Shown here: positions 1-10,287 of the stretch, piece by piece | Position numbering within the stretch: the stretch's first letter is position 1 | Layout: every line of letters begins with the position of its first letter | NCBI GenBank assembly: GCA_026995265.1 | Contig: JALWPC010000534.1 | Span: 1-44,869 of the forward strand | Length of the DNA: 44,869 bases | Origin: Paracoccaceae bacterium | GTDB lineage: Bacteria; Pseudomonadota; Alphaproteobacteria; Rhodobacterales; Rhodobacteraceae | Direction of reading: 5' to 3' | Translations under genes and position numbers: made by a program | Notes under the pieces: generated by a model | Databases searched by the model: none | Told to the model about the DNA's origin: nothing | Seen by the model: the letters and a program-made list of their open reading frames with translations, nothing else

Positions 1-1
1 A

Positions 2-73
2 GCCAAAGTCATCGTGAACTGCCTTAACCGATTCACAGCACATGGAATGCCTGTGAGCGTGAAAATCCAATGA
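2..73 (+). CDS. possible 3' end of an upstream CDS (partial, ...AKVIVNCLNRFTAHGMPVSVKIQ*)
   Basis: Open frame from the window edge to TGA at 71-73; too short to assign. Confidence 0.3.
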   Translation, partial: AKVIVNCLNRFTAHGMPVSVKIQ

Positions 74-246
74 CTGGCTTGGGAAAGGGGAAATCCGTCT
101 CAACGATCTTATATGCAACAACGCCTGATTTTATTCGCACTGCATTCGCCGGTTTTCGGGCTGAGTCATAAGGGAATACCCTTGCCAACAGGACTTGACT
201 TCCCGGCCTCTTCCCCGCAACTCTGCCTCATGCACAGGAGCCGATT

Positions 247-1530
247 ATGCCAACCACCCCCGCAATGATCCGCGCCGCCATATGTGACCTTAACGGTATT
301 TGGCGCGGCAAGCTCATGCCTGCCACCCAGCTTGAAAAAGTGATGGGCGGCAGCTTGCGGATGCCCTGTTCCGTGCCAGCCATCGACATTTTTGGCGAGG
401 ACGTGGCCGACAGCCCACTGGTGTTCAAATCCGGCGACGCTGACTGCCTCTGCCTCCCCACCCCGCGCGGCCCGCTGCCCGAGCTTTGGCAAAGCGGCGC
501 GGCGCAGTTTGTGCCGGTGGTGATGGCCGGAGAGGGCGGCACCCCGTCCGCCATCGACCCGCGCCAAATTCTGGCCGCCGTAGCAGAGAAGCTCAAGGCG
601 CAGGGGCTAACCCCTGTAATGGCCATCGAGATGGAGTTTTACCTGGTCATGCCCGGCCCCACGCCGCCGCAGGCCGGGGCGCAGATGCTGGCGCTTGACA
701 ATGTCGATGACCACGGCGCGTTTTTCGAGGCGGTCTACGGGGCATGCGCTGCCTATGGCATACCCGCCGATGCTGCTATTTCCGAGGGTGGGGCGGGGCA
801 GTTCGAGATCAACCTTCTGCATGGGCCCAACCCTCTGACGGTGGCCGATAACGCGGTGTTTTTCAAGCGCATCGTGAAGGGGGTGGCACGGGCGCAGGGG
901 CTGGAGGCCAGCTTTATGGCCAAGCCCTATCTGGGGCAGTCGGGCAGCGGCCTGCATGTGCATTTCAGCCTGCTGGACGGGGCCGGAAACAACCTGTTTG
1001 ACGATGGCACCGAGGCGGGCAGCGACACCCTGCGCCATTGTGTGAACGGGCTGTTGCGCCTGATGCCCGCCTCCACCCTGATCTTCGCGCCGCACCTGAA
1101 TTCCTATCGTCGCCTCAGGCCCAACAGCCACGCGCCTACGGGCATTGGCTGGGGATACGAGAACCGCACCAGTGCGATTCGCATTCCCGGCGGCAACCCC
1201 GAGGCGCGGCGCATCGAGCACCGCGTGGCCGGGGCGGATGCCAACCCCTACCTGCTGCTGGCTGCATTGCTGGCGGGGGTGCTGGAAGGGCTGGAGCGGC
1301 CCGCCGACCCGCCCGCCGCCACCACGGGCAACGCCTATGAGGCGGGGCTGCCGCAGCTACCTGCCGACTGGGCGGCGGCGATTTCGGCCTTTGAAAGCAG
1401 CGATGCCCTCAAGGCCCGCCTCAACCCGCAATTTGTCGAGGTGTTTGCCGCCATGAAGCGCCAGGAGTTCAACCGCTTCGCCCACCGGATGAGCGCCTTC
1501 GAGGTGGAGACCTACCTGACCACCCTCTGA
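247..1530 (+). CDS. glutamine synthetase family protein (gamma-glutamylpolyamine synthetase-like)
   Basis: 427 aa; GS motifs (MEMEFYL, GGAGQFEINLLHG, NSYRRLRPNSHAPTGIGWGYENRTSAIRIP); next to polyamine transporter genes. Confidence 0.9.
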   Translation: MPTTPAMIRAAICDLNGIWRGKLMPATQLEKVMGGSLRMPCSVPAIDIFGEDVADSPLVFKSGDADCLCLPTPRGPLPELWQSGAAQFVPVVMAGEGGTPSAIDPRQILAAVAEKLKAQGLTPVMAIEMEFYLVMPGPTPPQAGAQMLALDNVDDHGAFFEAVYGACAAYGIPADAAISEGGAGQFEINLLHGPNPLTVADNAVFFKRIVKGVARAQGLEASFMAKPYLGQSGSGLHVHFSLLDGAGNNLFDDGTEAGSDTLRHCVNGLLRLMPASTLIFAPHLNSYRRLRPNSHAPTGIGWGYENRTSAIRIPGGNPEARRIEHRVAGADANPYLLLAALLAGVLEGLERPADPPAATTGNAYEAGLPQLPADWAAAISAFESSDALKARLNPQFVEVFAAMKRQEFNRFAHRMSAFEVETYLTTL

Positions 1531-1604
1531 GGGTAAAATTTTGCTTGCTTTTGCTCCGCTTTCCCCGCCAAACTCCCCGTAGACATTCAACAGGGAGCCA
1601 TACC

Positions 1605-2693
1605 ATGAAAACTCGTATAACCACCGCGCTGATCGCACTGGCCGCCGCCGGGGCGGTTCAGGCGCAGGATAACGTGCTGCACGTTTATAACTGGTCGGAT
1701 TATATCGCCGAAGACACCTTGCAGAAGTTCACCGATGCCACCGGCATAGAGGTGACTTACGATGTTTATGACAGCAACGAGGTGCTGGAAGCCAAGATGC
1801 TGGCGGGCAATTCGGGTTATGATGTGGTGGTGCCCACCTCGGACTTCCTGCAACGCCAGATCGCGGCGGGGGTTTACATGCCACTGGACAAGAGCAAACT
1901 CCCCAACCTTGCCAATATGGACCCCGCCCTGATGGCCGGTGCCGCCGCCTATGACCCGGGCAATGAACACGCGGTGATCTATATGTGGGGCACCACGGGC
2001 ATTGGCTATAACACCAAGGCCGTGGCCGAGCGGCTGGGGGAAGATTACACCGTGGATAGCTGGGCGCTGGTGTTTGACCCGGACACCGTGTCCAAGCTCG
2101 CCGATTGCGGGGTGTCGATGCTCGATGCGCCCACCGAGATGATCCCGGCGGCGATGAACTATCTCGGGCTGGACCCGAACTCCACCAACAAGGCCGACCT
2201 GGAAGCGGGCGCGGCGCTGATCGAGAAGGTGCGGCCCTATATCCGCTATTTCCATTCCTCGCAGTATATCTCCGACCTCGCCAATGGCGACACCTGCGTG
2301 GCCGTGGGCTGGTCGGGCGATGTGTTCCAGGCGCAGGCGCGGGCGGACGAGGCCGAAAACGGCGTGGAGATCGCCTATGTGATCCCGAAAGAGGGGGCTT
2401 TGCAGTGGTTTGATATGCTGGCCATTCCGGCAGATGCACCGCACCCTGATCTGGCGCACAAGTTCATCAACTTCATCATGGACCCTCAGATCACCGCCGA
2501 TATTACCAACTATGTGTGGTATGCCAATGCCAATGCGGCCTCCATGCCGCTGGTGGATCCGGAGATCACCTCGGACCCGGGCATCTTCCCGACCGAGGCC
2601 GCCAAGGCCAACCTTTGGGCCTCGGTGCCCTATGATGCGCGCACCGACCGCCTGGTCACGCGGCTGTGGACACGGGTGAAAACCGGGCAATAA
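1605..2693 (+). CDS. potF: polyamine ABC transporter substrate-binding protein (PotF-like)
   Basis: Signal peptide MKTRITTALIALAAAGAVQAQ, then LHVYNWSDYIAEDTLQKF typical of PotD/PotF; start trimmed to internal ATG at 1605. Confidence 0.92.
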   Translation: MKTRITTALIALAAAGAVQAQDNVLHVYNWSDYIAEDTLQKFTDATGIEVTYDVYDSNEVLEAKMLAGNSGYDVVVPTSDFLQRQIAAGVYMPLDKSKLPNLANMDPALMAGAAAYDPGNEHAVIYMWGTTGIGYNTKAVAERLGEDYTVDSWALVFDPDTVSKLADCGVSMLDAPTEMIPAAMNYLGLDPNSTNKADLEAGAALIEKVRPYIRYFHSSQYISDLANGDTCVAVGWSGDVFQAQARADEAENGVEIAYVIPKEGALQWFDMLAIPADAPHPDLAHKFINFIMDPQITADITNYVWYANANAASMPLVDPEITSDPGIFPTEAAKANLWASVPYDARTDRLVTRLWTRVKTGQ

Positions 2694-2700
2694 AATCATC

Positions 2701-2722
2701 GGGGGCGCCTTTGGGCGCTCCC
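2701..2722 (+). terminator. stem-loop after potF (attenuator / mRNA-stabilising hairpin)
   Basis: GGGGGCGCC-tttg-GGCGCTCCC between potF and potG, followed by agctttt. Confidence 0.6.
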
Positions 2723-2738
2723 AGCTTTTGGGGGGCAA

Positions 2739-3866
2739 ATGAGCGAGCATATTCTGGCTGCAGAAACAAAACCTTGGGTTAAAGGCACGGATAGACCCTT
2801 TGTGCGCATCAAGGGCATCACCAAAATGTTTGGCGACCTCGCCGCGGTCAAGGATGTGTCGCTGGACATTTACCGCGGCGAGCTGTTCTGCCTGCTCGGC
2901 GGCTCGGGCTGCGGGAAATCGACCCTGCTGCGGATGCTGGCGGGGTTCGAAACCCCGACCGGTGGCGCCATTGAAATTGACGGGCAGGACATGACCGGCG
3001 TGCCCGCCAACATGCGCCCCACCAATATGATGTTCCAGAGCTACGCCCTGTTCCCCCATATGAGCGTAGAGAAAAACGTGGCCTACGGGCTGCGGCGGGA
3101 AGGGGTGCCCAAAGGGGAGGCCATGCAGCGCACCGCTGACATGCTCGGCCTTGTCAAGCTCGACGGTTTTGCCCGCCGCAAGCCGCACCAGCTTTCCGGC
3201 GGGCAGCAACAGCGGGTGGCGCTGGCGCGGGCGCTGGTCAAACAACCCAAGCTTTTGCTGCTCGATGAGCCGTTGGGGGCGCTCGACAAAAAGCTGCGGG
3301 AGGAAACACAATTCGAGCTGATCCGCATTCAGGAAGAGCTGGGCGTGACCTTTATCGTGGTGACCCATGACCAGGAAGAAGCGATGACGCTCTCCACCCG
3401 CATCGGTGTGATGGACGCGGGCCGCATCGTGCAGGTGGGCGAGCCGCGCGAGATTTACGAGACCCCCAACAGCCGCTTCGTCGCCGATTTCATCGGTTCG
3501 GTGAATATTTTTGACGGCGAGGTGGATGTGGCCGCGCCGGACCTGATGCGGGTGAACACATCCGAAGGGCCGGTGATGTGCGAACCCGTGGCGGGGCTGA
3601 CGGCGCGCCAAAAGCTGCATATTGCCGTGCGCCCCGAGCGCATCCGGCTTTCGCGCACGCCCCTTGAGGCCGCCAACACCATGCAGGGGGTGGTCACCGA
3701 GGTGGCCTATATGGGCAACCTTTCGGTTTACCGTGTGCAACTGCCAAACGGGCAATGCCTGAAGGTCACCGCCGCCAACGGGCTGCACGAGGACAACCCG
3801 ATCACCTGGGATGAAACGGTGCATATCGGCTGGTCAGCCGCCGCCTGCAGGGTGCTGGTCAAATGA
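2739..3866 (+). CDS. potG: polyamine ABC transporter ATP-binding protein (PotG/PotA-like)
   Basis: Walker [10 protein letters not shown], signature [15 protein letters not shown], Walker B LLLLDEP. Confidence 0.93.
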   Translation: MSEHILAAETKPWVKGTDRPFVRIKGITKMFGDLAAVKDVSLDIYRGELFCLLGGSGCGKSTLLRMLAGFETPTGGAIEIDGQDMTGVPANMRPTNMMFQSYALFPHMSVEKNVAYGLRREGVPKGEAMQRTADMLGLVKLDGFARRKPHQLSGGQQQRVALARALVKQPKLLLLDEPLGALDKKLREETQFELIRIQEELGVTFIVVTHDQEEAMTLSTRIGVMDAGRIVQVGEPREIYETPNSRFVADFIGSVNIFDGEVDVAAPDLMRVNTSEGPVMCEPVAGLTARQKLHIAVRPERIRLSRTPLEAANTMQGVVTEVAYMGNLSVYRVQLPNGQCLKVTAANGLHEDNPITWDETVHIGWSAAACRVLVK

Positions 3867-4738
3867 GGCTGGGGCGGCGCTTTGTGATTGCGGTCCCCAC
3901 CCTGTGGCTGCTGCTGTTTTTCATGGTGCCGTTTCTGGTGGTGCTGAAAATCTCGCTGGCCGAGCCGCGCATTGCCATTCCGCCCTATTCGCCCCTGTGG
4001 GAATGGGTGAATGGCAGCCTCAAGTTTAACATAAACCTCGAGAATTACAGCTATATGTGGGAGGATAGCCTTTATCTCAACGCTTACCTCTCCTCGATCA
4101 AAATCGCCGCCATTGCCACGCTGCTGACCCTTCTGGCGGGCTACCCGATGGCCTATTATATCGCCCGCAGCCCCGAGCCGCGCCGCTCTATCCTGCTGCT
4201 CTTGGTGGTGCTGCCGTTCTGGACGTCGTTTCTGCTCAGGGTTTATGCGTGGATTGGCATTCTGAAAACCAACGGGATTTTGAACGCGGTGCTGCTCTGG
4301 GCGGGAATTATTGATGAGCCGCTGGTTATCATGCAAACCGATGTGGCGGTGTATATCGGCATTGTTTACACCTATCTGCCGTTTCTGATCCTGCCGCTTT
4401 ACGCCAACCTTGTGAAGCTCGATGACACCCTGCTGGAGGCCAGCCGGGACCTCGGCGCCAGCCGCATGTCCAGCTTTTTCCGCATTACCCTGCCGCTCTC
4501 CATGCCCGGAATCATCGCCGGCTCGATGCTGGTGTTTATCCCCGTGCTGGGCGAATACGTGATCCCCGCGCTCCTTGGCGGGCCGGATACGCTGATGATC
4601 GGCAAGGTGCTGTGGAACGAGTATTTCAGCAACCGCGACTGGCCGGTGGCCTCGGCGGTGGCGATTGTGATGCTGGTGATCATGATGATTCCAATCATGA
4701 TCCTGCGCCGCGCCCAGGCGAGGGGGGCGGAAATATGA
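3863..4738 (+). CDS. potH: polyamine ABC transporter permease (PotH-like)
   Basis: Membrane protein with EAA loop (EASRDLGASRMSSFFRITLPLSMPGI); ATGA overlap with the preceding gene. Confidence 0.9.
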   Translation: MRLGRRFVIAVPTLWLLLFFMVPFLVVLKISLAEPRIAIPPYSPLWEWVNGSLKFNINLENYSYMWEDSLYLNAYLSSIKIAAIATLLTLLAGYPMAYYIARSPEPRRSILLLLVVLPFWTSFLLRVYAWIGILKTNGILNAVLLWAGIIDEPLVIMQTDVAVYIGIVYTYLPFLILPLYANLVKLDDTLLEASRDLGASRMSSFFRITLPLSMPGIIAGSMLVFIPVLGEYVIPALLGGPDTLMIGKVLWNEYFSNRDWPVASAVAIVMLVIMMIPIMILRRAQARGAEI

Positions 4739-5526
4739 AGCTGCGCTTTACCCCCATCATGGCCCTTTTGGGCTATCTCTTCCTTTACGGCCCGATCATC
4801 TCGCTGGTGGTTTACAGCTTTAACAAAAGCAAGCTGGTGACGGTGTGGGGCGGCTGGTCCACCAAATGGTATGCCGAGCTGTTTGCCAATCAGCAGATCA
4901 TGGACGCCGCAAAGCTGAGCCTGAAAATCGCGGTGGTCTCGGCCAGCGTGGCCACGGTGCTGGGCACGATGATGGCCATGGTGCTGGTGCGCTTTAAGCG
5001 GGTGCGGGGCAAGGGGCTGATGGGGGGGATGGTGACCGGCCCTCTGGTGATGCCCGATGTGATCATCGGCCTGTCGCTGTTGCTGCTGTTCGTGGCTATG
5101 CAAAGCCTGATCGGCTGGCCCGCGGGGCGCGGGCTGACGACGATATTAATCGCCCATATCACCTTTAACATGGCTTATGTGGCCGTGGTGGTGCAGTCCC
5201 GCCTTTCCGATATGGATGACTCCATCGAGGAAGCGGCGCTGGACCTCGGGGCCTCGCCCGCGCGGGTGTTCTTTGACATCACCTTGCCGATGATCACCCC
5301 GGCGCTGGTCTCCGGCTGGCTTCTGGCCTTTACGCTTTCACTTGATGACCTCGTGATCTCCAGCTTCGTCTCCGGCCCCGGGGCCACCACCCTGCCGATG
5401 GTGATTTTCTCCAAGGTGCGCCTTGGGGTAAGCCCCGATATTAACGCCCTGGCCAGCCTGATTGTGCTGGCGGTGAGTATCGGTATAATCGTTTCGGCGC
5501 TCTTGATGCGCCAGAAACCGAAATAG
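4735..5526 (+). CDS. potI: polyamine ABC transporter permease (PotI-like)
   Basis: EAALDLGASPARVFFDITLPMITPALVSG; ATG at 4735 overlaps the potH stop. Confidence 0.9.
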   Translation: MKLRFTPIMALLGYLFLYGPIISLVVYSFNKSKLVTVWGGWSTKWYAELFANQQIMDAAKLSLKIAVVSASVATVLGTMMAMVLVRFKRVRGKGLMGGMVTGPLVMPDVIIGLSLLLLFVAMQSLIGWPAGRGLTTILIAHITFNMAYVAVVVQSRLSDMDDSIEEAALDLGASPARVFFDITLPMITPALVSGWLLAFTLSLDDLVISSFVSGPGATTLPMVIFSKVRLGVSPDINALASLIVLAVSIGIIVSALLMRQKPK

Positions 5527-5534
5527 AGGCCCCC

Positions 5535-6905
5535 ATGTCGCTCCCCAAATCCATGCAGTATATCGCCAAAATGCCGGAATCCGTGGCGGAATGGCTGGAT
5601 GGCCGCCGTGTCGAGGAAATTGAATGCGTGATCGCCGATATGGCGGGGGTGTCGCGCGGCAAGGCGATGCCGAGCAAGAAGTTCAGCCGTGAAGAGCGGG
5701 TGTTCCTGCCCACCTCTATCTTTTTCCAAACCATTGACGGCCAATATGTGGATATGGAGATCGAGAACCAGTGGACCGAATCCGACATGCTTCTGGTGCC
5801 CGATTTCAGCACCGCCACCGCCGCCCCGTGGGCGGGGGATGTGACGCTTCAGGTGATCCATGACGTGCAGAATATGGACGGCTCGCCGGTGGAGCTGGTG
5901 CCGCGCAATGTGCTCAAACGGGTGCTGGATCTCTATAAGGCCGAGGGCTGGGAGCCGGTGGTGGCCCCCGAGCTGGAGTTTTACCTCACCAAGCCCAACC
6001 TCAACCCCAACCACCCGATCGAGCCGCCCATGGCGCGCACCGGTCGGCGGGTGGCCTCGCGGCAGGCCTATTCCATGGTGGCGGTGGATGATTACGGCAA
6101 GGTGATTGACGATATTTACGATTTCGCCGAGGCGCAGGGCTACGAAATCGACACCATCATTCAGGAAGGCGGCGCCGGGCAGATCGAGATCAACCTGATC
6201 CATGGCGACCCGATCCGGCTCGCCGACCAGGTGTTTTACTTCAAGCGGATGATCCGCGAGGCGGCGTTCAGGAATGATTGCTACGCCACCTTCATGGCCA
6301 AGCCGATGCAGGACGAGCCGGGCAGCGCCATGCACATCCACCACTCGGTGCTGGGGGCGGACGGGCAGAACATCTTCAACGGGCCCGATGACCAGCCCAC
6401 CGCGCTGTTCTACAGCTTCCTCGCGGGGCAGCAAAAATATGTGCCCAACGCCATCAGCCTGTTTGCGCCCTATGTGAATTCCTACCGCCGCTATGTGGCC
6501 TCCGGCTCGGCGCCGATCAATCTGGAGTGGGGCGAGGATAACCGCACCACGGGGATTCGGGTGCCGATTTCGAGCCCCGAAGCACGGCGGGTGGAGAATC
6601 GCGTGGTGGGGATGGATTGCAACCCCTACCTTGGCATTGCCGCCTCGCTGGCCTGTGGGTATTTGGGCATGAAGCAGGGGCTGAAGCCGCGCGGGCAGAT
6701 GACGGGGGAGGCCTACGGGGCCGACCACGGCTTGCCGCGCTCGCTTCTGGGGGCGCTGGATGCTTTCGAGCGCGCGCCGGACCTGCGGGCGGTGCTGGGC
6801 GAGGATTTCAGCGCTGTTTACAGCGCCCTGAAGCGCCACGAGGCGGAGGCGTTCCTGCAGGTGATCAGCCCGTGGGAGCGGGAGCATTTGTTGTTGAATG
6901 TGTGA
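5535..6905 (+). CDS. puuA: glutamine synthetase family protein (PuuA-like gamma-glutamylputrescine synthetase)
   Basis: 456 aa; GS motifs (PELEFYLTKPNLNPNHPIEPP, QEGGAGQIEINLIHGDP, NSYRRYVASGSAPINLEWGEDNRTTGIRVP). Confidence 0.88.
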   Translation: MSLPKSMQYIAKMPESVAEWLDGRRVEEIECVIADMAGVSRGKAMPSKKFSREERVFLPTSIFFQTIDGQYVDMEIENQWTESDMLLVPDFSTATAAPWAGDVTLQVIHDVQNMDGSPVELVPRNVLKRVLDLYKAEGWEPVVAPELEFYLTKPNLNPNHPIEPPMARTGRRVASRQAYSMVAVDDYGKVIDDIYDFAEAQGYEIDTIIQEGGAGQIEINLIHGDPIRLADQVFYFKRMIREAAFRNDCYATFMAKPMQDEPGSAMHIHHSVLGADGQNIFNGPDDQPTALFYSFLAGQQKYVPNAISLFAPYVNSYRRYVASGSAPINLEWGEDNRTTGIRVPISSPEARRVENRVVGMDCNPYLGIAASLACGYLGMKQGLKPRGQMTGEAYGADHGLPRSLLGALDAFERAPDLRAVLGEDFSAVYSALKRHEAEAFLQVISPWEREHLLLNV

Positions 6906-6907
6906 GC

Positions 6908-6927
6908 GGTGGGCGCAAGCACCCACC
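6908..6927. terminator. bidirectional hairpin between convergent genes; possible dispersed repeat
   Basis: GGTGGGCGC-AA-GCACCCACC inverted repeat filling the 22-bp gap between two stop codons. Confidence 0.55.
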
Positions 6928-7680
6928 CTACGCTTTGAGCTTTTCGGTAAAATAGCCCATCACCTCGGTTAGGGCATCACGGGTCGGGCTGCCATCTTCG
7001 CCGTTGAAATGCACCGTCAGCAGGGAATGCTTGTCCCCCTCGATTTCCCGCAGCTTTATCCGCTCGTGATCGCCGTTAAACGCCTTGTCCAGCGCCTCGA
7101 ATTTGGCGTGGGTGCAGAGCTTGTCGCCCTGAAAGCGAAAGACCAGCATCGGGCCTTTTTCATCCAGCCCCGCGCGGATTTCGGCGACATCGCCGGGCGA
7201 CATGTGCAGGGCGGAATTGGCCAAAAGCGGCAAGGAGGGCTGGGAGGCGACGCCCGCCAGCACGCTTTCATCGGCCATCATCGAAATGGCGAAATTGCCG
7301 GTGAGGCACATGCCGATGACGCCGATGCCCTGCACCTTGTGCGCATTCCGAAGCTCGGCCGCCAGGGCGCGGAGCCACCGGACCACGGGGCTGGTGCGGT
7401 GTTTGGCGAACACCGCGAATTCGCGGCGCATACAGAACACCCGCACGATGTTTCCGGCGAAAGACAGCCGCCCGATGGGGCCAAACAGGTGCGGCAGCAC
7501 CACGGTGAACCCCGCGGCGATCAGGTCTTCGGCCAGCCGGTTGGTTTCCACGCCAATGCCGGGCAATTCCTGAATGATCAGCACCACGGGGCCGCTACCT
7601 TTGGTGTAAACATCATGCGCCAGCGGTTTGCCATCCACGGCGTTGGTGGTGAAAACGGATTTTTCCCAGTCGGACAGCAT
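6928..7680 (-). CDS. dienelactone hydrolase family protein
   Basis: VVLIIQELPGIGVETNRLAEDLIAAGFTVVLPHLFG and GVIGMCLTGNFAISM (nucleophile Cys context). Confidence 0.85.
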   Translation of the reverse strand: MLSDWEKSVFTTNAVDGKPLAHDVYTKGSGPVVLIIQELPGIGVETNRLAEDLIAAGFTVVLPHLFGPIGRLSFAGNIVRVFCMRREFAVFAKHRTSPVVRWLRALAAELRNAHKVQGIGVIGMCLTGNFAISMMADESVLAGVASQPSLPLLANSALHMSPGDVAEIRAGLDEKGPMLVFRFQGDKLCTHAKFEALDKAFNGDHERIKLREIEGDKHSLLTVHFNGEDGSPTRDALTEVMGYFTEKLKA

Positions 7681-7764
7681 GTCATTCCCCTTGTGCTTTT
7701 CCGAAGGTTAGCATTGAATCCGCCGTTTGGGAACGGTTAGGGTAAGGCCAAGAAAGGGCACCCC

Positions 7765-9057
7765 ATGGACCTGCTTTACGCCAATGACAAACCGGGCCGC
7801 TACCCGAAATCCTACTGGGCCTCGGTAGCCACCCCGCTGGCCCCGTTTCCGCCGCTCAGGGGCGAGGTAACGGCGGATGTCTGCGTGGTGGGGGCGGGGT
7901 TTACGGGGCTCTCTTCGGCGCTGCATCTGGCAGAGGCGGGCTATAAGGTGGTGCTGCTGGAGGCCCAGCGGGTGGGCTTTGGCGCCTCGGGCAGGAATGG
8001 CGGGCAGGTTGGCTCGGGCCAGCGGGTGGAGCAGGATGAGCTTGAGAAGATGGTGGGAGAGGACACGGCCCGCGCGCTCTGGGAACTGGGTGAGGCCAGC
8101 AAGGCTTGCGTGCGGCGGCTGATTACCAAGCATGGGATTGAGTGCGACTGGCGCGACGGAATCATTCATGCCGAGCTGAAGCCCAAAAACCTGCACCACA
8201 GCCTCGCCTATGCCGAGATGCTGCAAACCCGCTATGGCTATGACGCGATTTCGGCGCTGGATGGGGCAGGCATTCGGGCGCATATCGGCACGGATGCCTA
8301 TTGCGGCGGCACGCTGGACATGGGCGCGGGGCATTTGAACCCGCAGAAATATGTGCTGGGGCTGGCGCGGGCGGCGCAAAAGGCGGGGGTGGCGATTTAT
8401 GAGGGCTCCAAGGCGCTCAGTTATACGGGGCCGAATGTGCGCACTGCCGAGGGGCGCGTGGCGGCGGAATTTCTGATTTTGGCGGGCAATGGCTATATGG
8501 GCGGGCTGTCCAAAAAGGTGGCCCGCCGGGTGATGCCGATCAATAACTATATCGTCGCCACCGAACCCTTGGGCGAGGCCATGGCCAAAAGCCTGATTGC
8601 CGAAGATGTGGCAGTGGCCGACAGCAAATTCGTGGTCAATTACTTTAAGCGCTCGGCGGATCACCGCATGGTTTTTGGTGGCGGCGAAAGCTATGGCTAC
8701 AAGTTCCCTGCTGACATCGCGGCCAAGGCGCAAAAGCCTATGCTGGAGATTTTCCCGCAGCTTGCGGGGGCAAAGATTGATTACGCATGGGGCGGCACCT
8801 TGGCCATCACCATGAACCGGATGCCGAATTTCGCCCGGCTTGCGCCGAATATCCTGAGCGCCTCGGGCTATTCGGGCCACGGGGTGGCAATGGCCAGCCT
8901 CGCGGGCGAGATTCTGGCGGAAACCATTCAGGGCACCAGTGAGCGGTTTGACCTGTTTGGCACCACAAAGCCCCCCCGCTTCCCCGGCGGCCCCGCCCTC
9001 AAAACCCCGCTTCTGGCGCTGGCGATGAGCTATTATGCCCTGCGGGACCGCATTTAG
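7765..9057 (+). CDS. FAD-dependent oxidoreductase (PuuB / gamma-glutamylputrescine oxidase-like)
   Basis: DVCVVGAGFTGLSSALHLAEAGYKVVLLEAQRVGFGASGRNGGQVGSGQR; DAO fold; polyamine locus context. Confidence 0.85.
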   Translation: MDLLYANDKPGRYPKSYWASVATPLAPFPPLRGEVTADVCVVGAGFTGLSSALHLAEAGYKVVLLEAQRVGFGASGRNGGQVGSGQRVEQDELEKMVGEDTARALWELGEASKACVRRLITKHGIECDWRDGIIHAELKPKNLHHSLAYAEMLQTRYGYDAISALDGAGIRAHIGTDAYCGGTLDMGAGHLNPQKYVLGLARAAQKAGVAIYEGSKALSYTGPNVRTAEGRVAAEFLILAGNGYMGGLSKKVARRVMPINNYIVATEPLGEAMAKSLIAEDVAVADSKFVVNYFKRSADHRMVFGGGESYGYKFPADIAAKAQKPMLEIFPQLAGAKIDYAWGGTLAITMNRMPNFARLAPNILSASGYSGHGVAMASLAGEILAETIQGTSERFDLFGTTKPPRFPGGPALKTPLLALAMSYYALRDRI

Positions 9058-9169
9058 CGCTCTATTTGTCATAAAATAGATAATTCTTGCGCCTGCCGTT
9101 GCGTAAAGATTGACCAGAGGATTGACGTATAAGTAAGCTGGCCCAAATAAAAATTTCTGGGAGGAAGCT

Positions 9170-10222
9170 ATGAAAAAACTGGGTTTTGCAGCGGGCGCTG
9201 CCCTTTTGGCCAGCGCCGCGATGGTGCAAGCTGGCGGGATTGAGCGCACGAGCCAATCTGTCGATATTATTTTTGAAACCGGCACGTTGGTTAAATTTGG
9301 CACGTCTTACGCCATGCCGTCAGTTTCGGGTATTGACCCGACCGCCACCGCTACCGGCATTATGTCTCCCAACTACGTTTCGTTTTCCGGCGGTTACAAA
9401 ACCGACCTGAGCGATAAAATCGGCCTCGCGATCATTTTTGACCAACCTTATGGCTCTCTCGCCAAATATACCGCAGGGTTATATACTGGCACGGCGGCAG
9501 ATCTGAAATCATCGGCAATTACGGTTGTCGGTAGCTATGATGTGAGCGACCGGTTTATGGTGTATGGCGGGGCGACCTACCAAACCATGCAGGCGACGGC
9601 CGCCGTGCCTTTGGCGGGCGGGTATACCATCACCGCCGATGCCGGGTCCGGTTTTGGCTATGTTGCCGGTGCCGCATACCAAATTCCCGATATTGCGCTG
9701 CGCGTGGCGCTGACCTATCGCTCTACGGTCAGCTCGACCCACACCACCGCGGAGGCTTTCGGCGGGCCTTCCATCCCCGGCTCGATGACCGTGACCACCC
9801 CGCAATCGGTCAACCTCGAGTTCCAGACGGGCGTAAATCCCAAAACGCTGGTTTTCGGCTCTATCCGCTGGGTGAACTGGTCTGCCTTCGATATTACACC
9901 ACCGACCTTTCCGGGTGGCGCGTTGGTCAGTTATACCTCTGATCGTGTAACCTATAACCTTGGTGTTGGCCGCAAATTGTCTGACACGCTATCGGCAGCG
10001 GTGACCATGGGGTATGAAAAAAACCTGCACGGTGCCCCGTCGCCATTGGCCCCCACAGACGGCTTTTTCAGCCTTGGCGCGGGCCTGACCTACACGATGG
10101 GCAACACCAAAATTTCCGGCGGGGCCAAGTATATCTGGCTGGGAGATACCGCCGGTGCGGCGGGCACATTTGCCAACAACTCCGCCATCGGCATTGGCAT
10201 CAACTTTTCCATCGCGATGTAA
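9170..10222 (+). CDS. outer membrane protein transport protein (OmpP1/FadL/TodX family)
   Basis: Signal peptide MKKLGFAAGAALLASAAMVQAGG; beta-barrel-like repeats (VSFSGGYKTDLSDKIGLAIIFDQPYG); shortened FadL-like. Confidence 0.75.
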   Translation: MKKLGFAAGAALLASAAMVQAGGIERTSQSVDIIFETGTLVKFGTSYAMPSVSGIDPTATATGIMSPNYVSFSGGYKTDLSDKIGLAIIFDQPYGSLAKYTAGLYTGTAADLKSSAITVVGSYDVSDRFMVYGGATYQTMQATAAVPLAGGYTITADAGSGFGYVAGAAYQIPDIALRVALTYRSTVSSTHTTAEAFGGPSIPGSMTVTTPQSVNLEFQTGVNPKTLVFGSIRWVNWSAFDITPPTFPGGALVSYTSDRVTYNLGVGRKLSDTLSAAVTMGYEKNLHGAPSPLAPTDGFFSLGAGLTYTMGNTKISGGAKYIWLGDTAGAAGTFANNSAIGIGINFSIAM

Positions 10223-10243
10223 GCCTTGCAGGTATGAACACCA

Positions 10244-10273
10244 AAAATGGCCCGAAACCCGGGCCATTTTTTT
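10244..10273 (+). terminator. Rho-independent terminator
   Basis: AAAATGGCCC-gaaaccc-GGGCCATTTT followed by TTT, just after the FadL-like stop. Confidence 0.85.
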
Positions 10274-10287
10274 GCGCGATAGCGGCG

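Noticed and set aside
1587-3824. 745-aa minus-strand ORF antisense to potF/potG
   Set aside because: Shadow ORF caused by GC-rich codon usage; opposite strand encodes clear ABC transporter proteins and the translation shows low-complexity His/Gly/Arg composition.
5175-6926. 583-aa minus-strand ORF antisense to the second GS-like gene
   Set aside because: Antisense shadow of a confident coding sequence; no recognisable domain.
7708-9303. 531-aa minus-strand ORF antisense to the PuuB-like gene
   Set aside because: Shadow ORF; the plus-strand FAD oxidoreductase is clear.
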